From positions 496,001 to 560,000 of the forward strand of contig CBDCTY010000001.1 in assembly GCA_965222445.1 (NCBI GenBank): a stretch of DNA of 64,000 bases. Reading direction: 5' to 3'. Below are positions 62,552 to 64,000 of the stretch, piece by piece. Numbering within the stretch: position 1 is the first letter of the stretch; each line of letters begins with the position of its first letter. Position numbers and translations under genes: made by a program. A model generated the notes under the pieces. It worked only from the letters and a program-made list of their open reading frames with translations, did no database searches and was not told the DNA's origin. The stretch is from GCA-958296115 sp965222445 (GTDB taxonomy: Bacteria; Chloroflexota; Dehalococcoidia; Lucifugimonadales; CAJWER01).

Positions 62552-63352
62552 ATGGACTTGACGGACAGGGTAGCTATCGTAACGGGCGCTGGACGCGGCA
62601 TCGGGCGCGGCATCGCCATGGTGATGGCCCGCTGCGGCGCATCCGTAGCCGCGGCCGACATGAACCTCGACGACGCCTCGGCCGTCGCCGCCGAGATAGC
62701 TTGCATGGGCCGCGAGTCCGTAGCGCTGAAGGCCGACGTCACCGCGCAGCAGGACGTTGACGCGCTGGCCGCTTCCGTCATAGACCGGTTCGGGCGCATC
62801 GACGCGCTCGTCAACAACGCCGGCATCATAGCCGCGCCCGGCTGGGAGGACCGGGAGCAGCCCAGCGAAGAGGACTGGGACATGCTCTACGAGGTAAACG
62901 TCAAGGGCGTCGCCAGGGTCACCGAGGCCGTGCTTCCCCACATGCGCGAGCGGCGCTACGGCAAGATCGTGAACATCGCGTCCGTCGCCGGCAGGATCGG
63001 CTCGACCACCAGCGGGCCCTACTCCATATCGAAGGCGGGCGTCATCAGCTACACCCAGTCAACCGCCCTCGAGGAAGCGCAATACGACATCAACGTCAAC
63101 GCCGTCTGCCCAGGCCTGCTGTGGACACCCCTATGGAGGCGGATAGCCGTCCGCCATGGCGTCCACCGCGATGAGGACAAGGGGATGACCGCGCGCGAGG
63201 TGTTCGACAAATACGTGCAGGAGCGCACACCCCTCGGCAGGGAGCAGACCCCCGAGGACATAGGCAACGCCGTCGCCTTCCTCGCCTCCGACGCCGCGAA
63301 GAACATCACCGGCCAGGCCCTCAACGTCAGCGGCGGCTCCCACTTAAACTAG
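62552..63352 (+). CDS. SDR-family oxidoreductase
   Basis: The 266-residue product is a classical SDR: VAIVTGAGRGIGRGIAM (Gly-rich NAD(P) site), LVNNAGIIAAPGW, Ser in VNIASVAG and Tyr/Lys in YSISKAGVISYTQS, ending ITGQALNVSGGSHLN. An Asp (AADMN) after the second strand points to NAD rather than NADP. ATG 62552 is chosen with GGAGG 8 nt upstream; the longer upstream frame is only repeat DNA. Its TAG stop is part of the inverted end of element K2. Confidence 0.9.
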   Translation: MDLTDRVAIVTGAGRGIGRGIAMVMARCGASVAAADMNLDDASAVAAEIACMGRESVALKADVTAQQDVDALAASVIDRFGRIDALVNNAGIIAAPGWEDREQPSEEDWDMLYEVNVKGVARVTEAVLPHMRERRYGKIVNIASVAGRIGSTTSGPYSISKAGVISYTQSTALEEAQYDINVNAVCPGLLWTPLWRRIAVRHGVHRDEDKGMTAREVFDKYVQERTPLGREQTPEDIGNAVAFLASDAAKNITGQALNVSGGSHLN

Positions 63353-63628
63353 GTAGTGTTGACATTTGAGATACCGGGCATTTCATAGCCGAGTAAGCCG
63401 TCCAAATTGTCATTCTGAGGAGCAAAGCGACGAAGAATCTAAAGCCTATGCCTGTAATGCCGCTACCGCTTTTTACCAAGTCACCGTGATGCCGCCGTAT
63501 ATGTGCGGCCAGGGAGTGGGTTCCCGCCTTCGCGGGAATGACGGCTTTACGGCGCGCTCAAAATGAATTGGTATTAGATTCCTCACTGCGTTCGGAATGA
63601 CATGAAACCGGAATGTCAACACAACCTA
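63350..63628. repeat. Inverted-repeat element K2 containing a nested MITE
   Basis: It has the same ends as K1 (53393-53568) and nearly identical arms, but it is split by MITE copy J at 63473-63574. The left end overlaps the stop codon of the SDR gene. Confidence 0.9.
63473..63574. repeat. MITE copy J, nested in K2
   Basis: This is a short-form MITE of about 102 bp (GGGTTCCCGCCTTCGCGGG centre) whose right junction reads TTGGTAT-TA-GATTCC. The empty K1 site reads GCTT-TA-GATTCC, which places the insertion at a TA dinucleotide. Confidence 0.88.
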
Positions 63629-63675
63629 GCCGCGGACTGTACCGCTTCGCCTGTACTGCGCCGCCAATTCAGATC

Positions 63676-63895
63676 GTAGGGGCGGGTTTGAAACCCGCCT
63701 TCCCCGCGCAGGGAGACCCTTGCATAACCGTCGTTCCCGCGAAATAGACGGAAGGTGCCCCCAATCCGTCATTCCCACGCAGAGCCTGCCCCCGAGAAGT
63801 CGGGGGCGGGAACCCATCCCCGGCGGGGTGCGCGTCAATGACCTAGGAGGCAGGCCGTTACCCCATCCGTCCAAATCAGGCGGAGGACTTGGGGT
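63676..63895. repeat. REP-like palindrome and diverged CCCAAATCC-family element
   Basis: A GTAGGGGCGGGTTTGAAAC palindrome lies at 63676-63700. From about 63757 to 63895 the sequence follows the 53224 element (GCCTGCCCCCGAGAAGTCGG, end AGGCGGAGGACTTGGGG) with many changes. Confidence 0.6.
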
Positions 63896-63957
63896 CCTGC
63901 CCAGCATGAACTGGAGCTCGGCGTGCCCCCGGCGGCCAATCCTGTATCCTACTCCCC

Positions 63958-64000
63958 ATGCCCGCCTATCCGCACATAGAGCACTACTACGCCGCCAAGC
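63958..64000 (+). CDS. Start of a gene cut by the window end
   Basis: An ATG at 63958 opens a frame MPAYPHIEHYYAAK that is still open at the window end. Only 14 codons are visible, so no function can be given. Confidence 0.35.
   Translation, partial: MPAYPHIEHYYAAK

Overview
The window is GC-rich bacterial DNA, most likely from an uncultivated Chloroflexota (Dehalococcoidia/SAR202-like). The pointers are a conjugation apparatus with only monoderm-type parts, frequent TTG and GTG starts, a lipoprotein solute-binding protein on a long Ala/Glu-rich stalk, a catabolic gene repertoire of DapA-like, Gfo/Idh, SDR, sulfatase and sialidase families, and many short non-autonomous repeats. No rRNA or marker protein fixes the taxon, so this assignment is inference.

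Layout. 0-1.5 kb: end of a DapA-like gene, then an MfnB-type furan synthase fused to a TusA-like domain, then tRNA-Ile(GAT). 1.5-7 kb: an accessory zone beginning with a decayed copy of the tRNA 3' end, with an AlbA_2 regulator, a receiver-less winged-helix gene coupled to a membrane protein, and an AbiE-type toxin-antitoxin pair. 7-11.4 kb: a membrane protein and a lipoprotein joining leucine-rich repeats to RCC1-like repeats.

11.7-30.6 kb: an integrative conjugative-like element. It carries XRE/HTH regulators (one with four tandem XRE domains), a 1.1 kb gene-free repeat region, a coiled-coil protein, a compact type IV secretion set (VirB6-like, two VirB2-like pilins, a PrgI-type protein with a large extra domain, VirB4, VirD4-like), a replication-relaxation protein, and a large serine recombinase behind a structured leader. 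An IS5-family element with visible inverted repeats and target duplication splits the VirB6-like gene, so this copy is probably not self-transmissible.

30.6-51 kb: a catabolic island for sugars or sugar acids. It holds a sugar isomerase, a Gfo/Idh dehydrogenase, a truncated YetA-like lyase, a sulfatase, a frameshifted FAD oxidoreductase, a DapA/NanA-like aldolase, a sialidase, an SDR, an M24 peptidase, and an oligopeptide-type ABC importer (two permeases and a stalked binding protein, no ATPases here). Several genes are broken by IS remnants. 49-53 kb: a frameshifted MpaB-like oxygenase and an MMPL exporter. 53-64 kb: IS remnants, an MFS transporter, a Rid protein, a GSA-aminomutase-like aminotransferase, a RAYT fragment, a GPP34 protein, an intact IS110 element with a candidate bridge RNA, PPK2, an uncharacterised protein, an SDR, and the first codons of a further gene.

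From 32 kb onward the DNA is dotted with short inverted-repeat elements. The commonest is a MITE of about 126 bp with ATACCAA/TTGGTAT ends (ten copies, one of them diverged). A nested copy beside an empty relative shows that it inserts at TA, and several elements sit exactly in stop codons.
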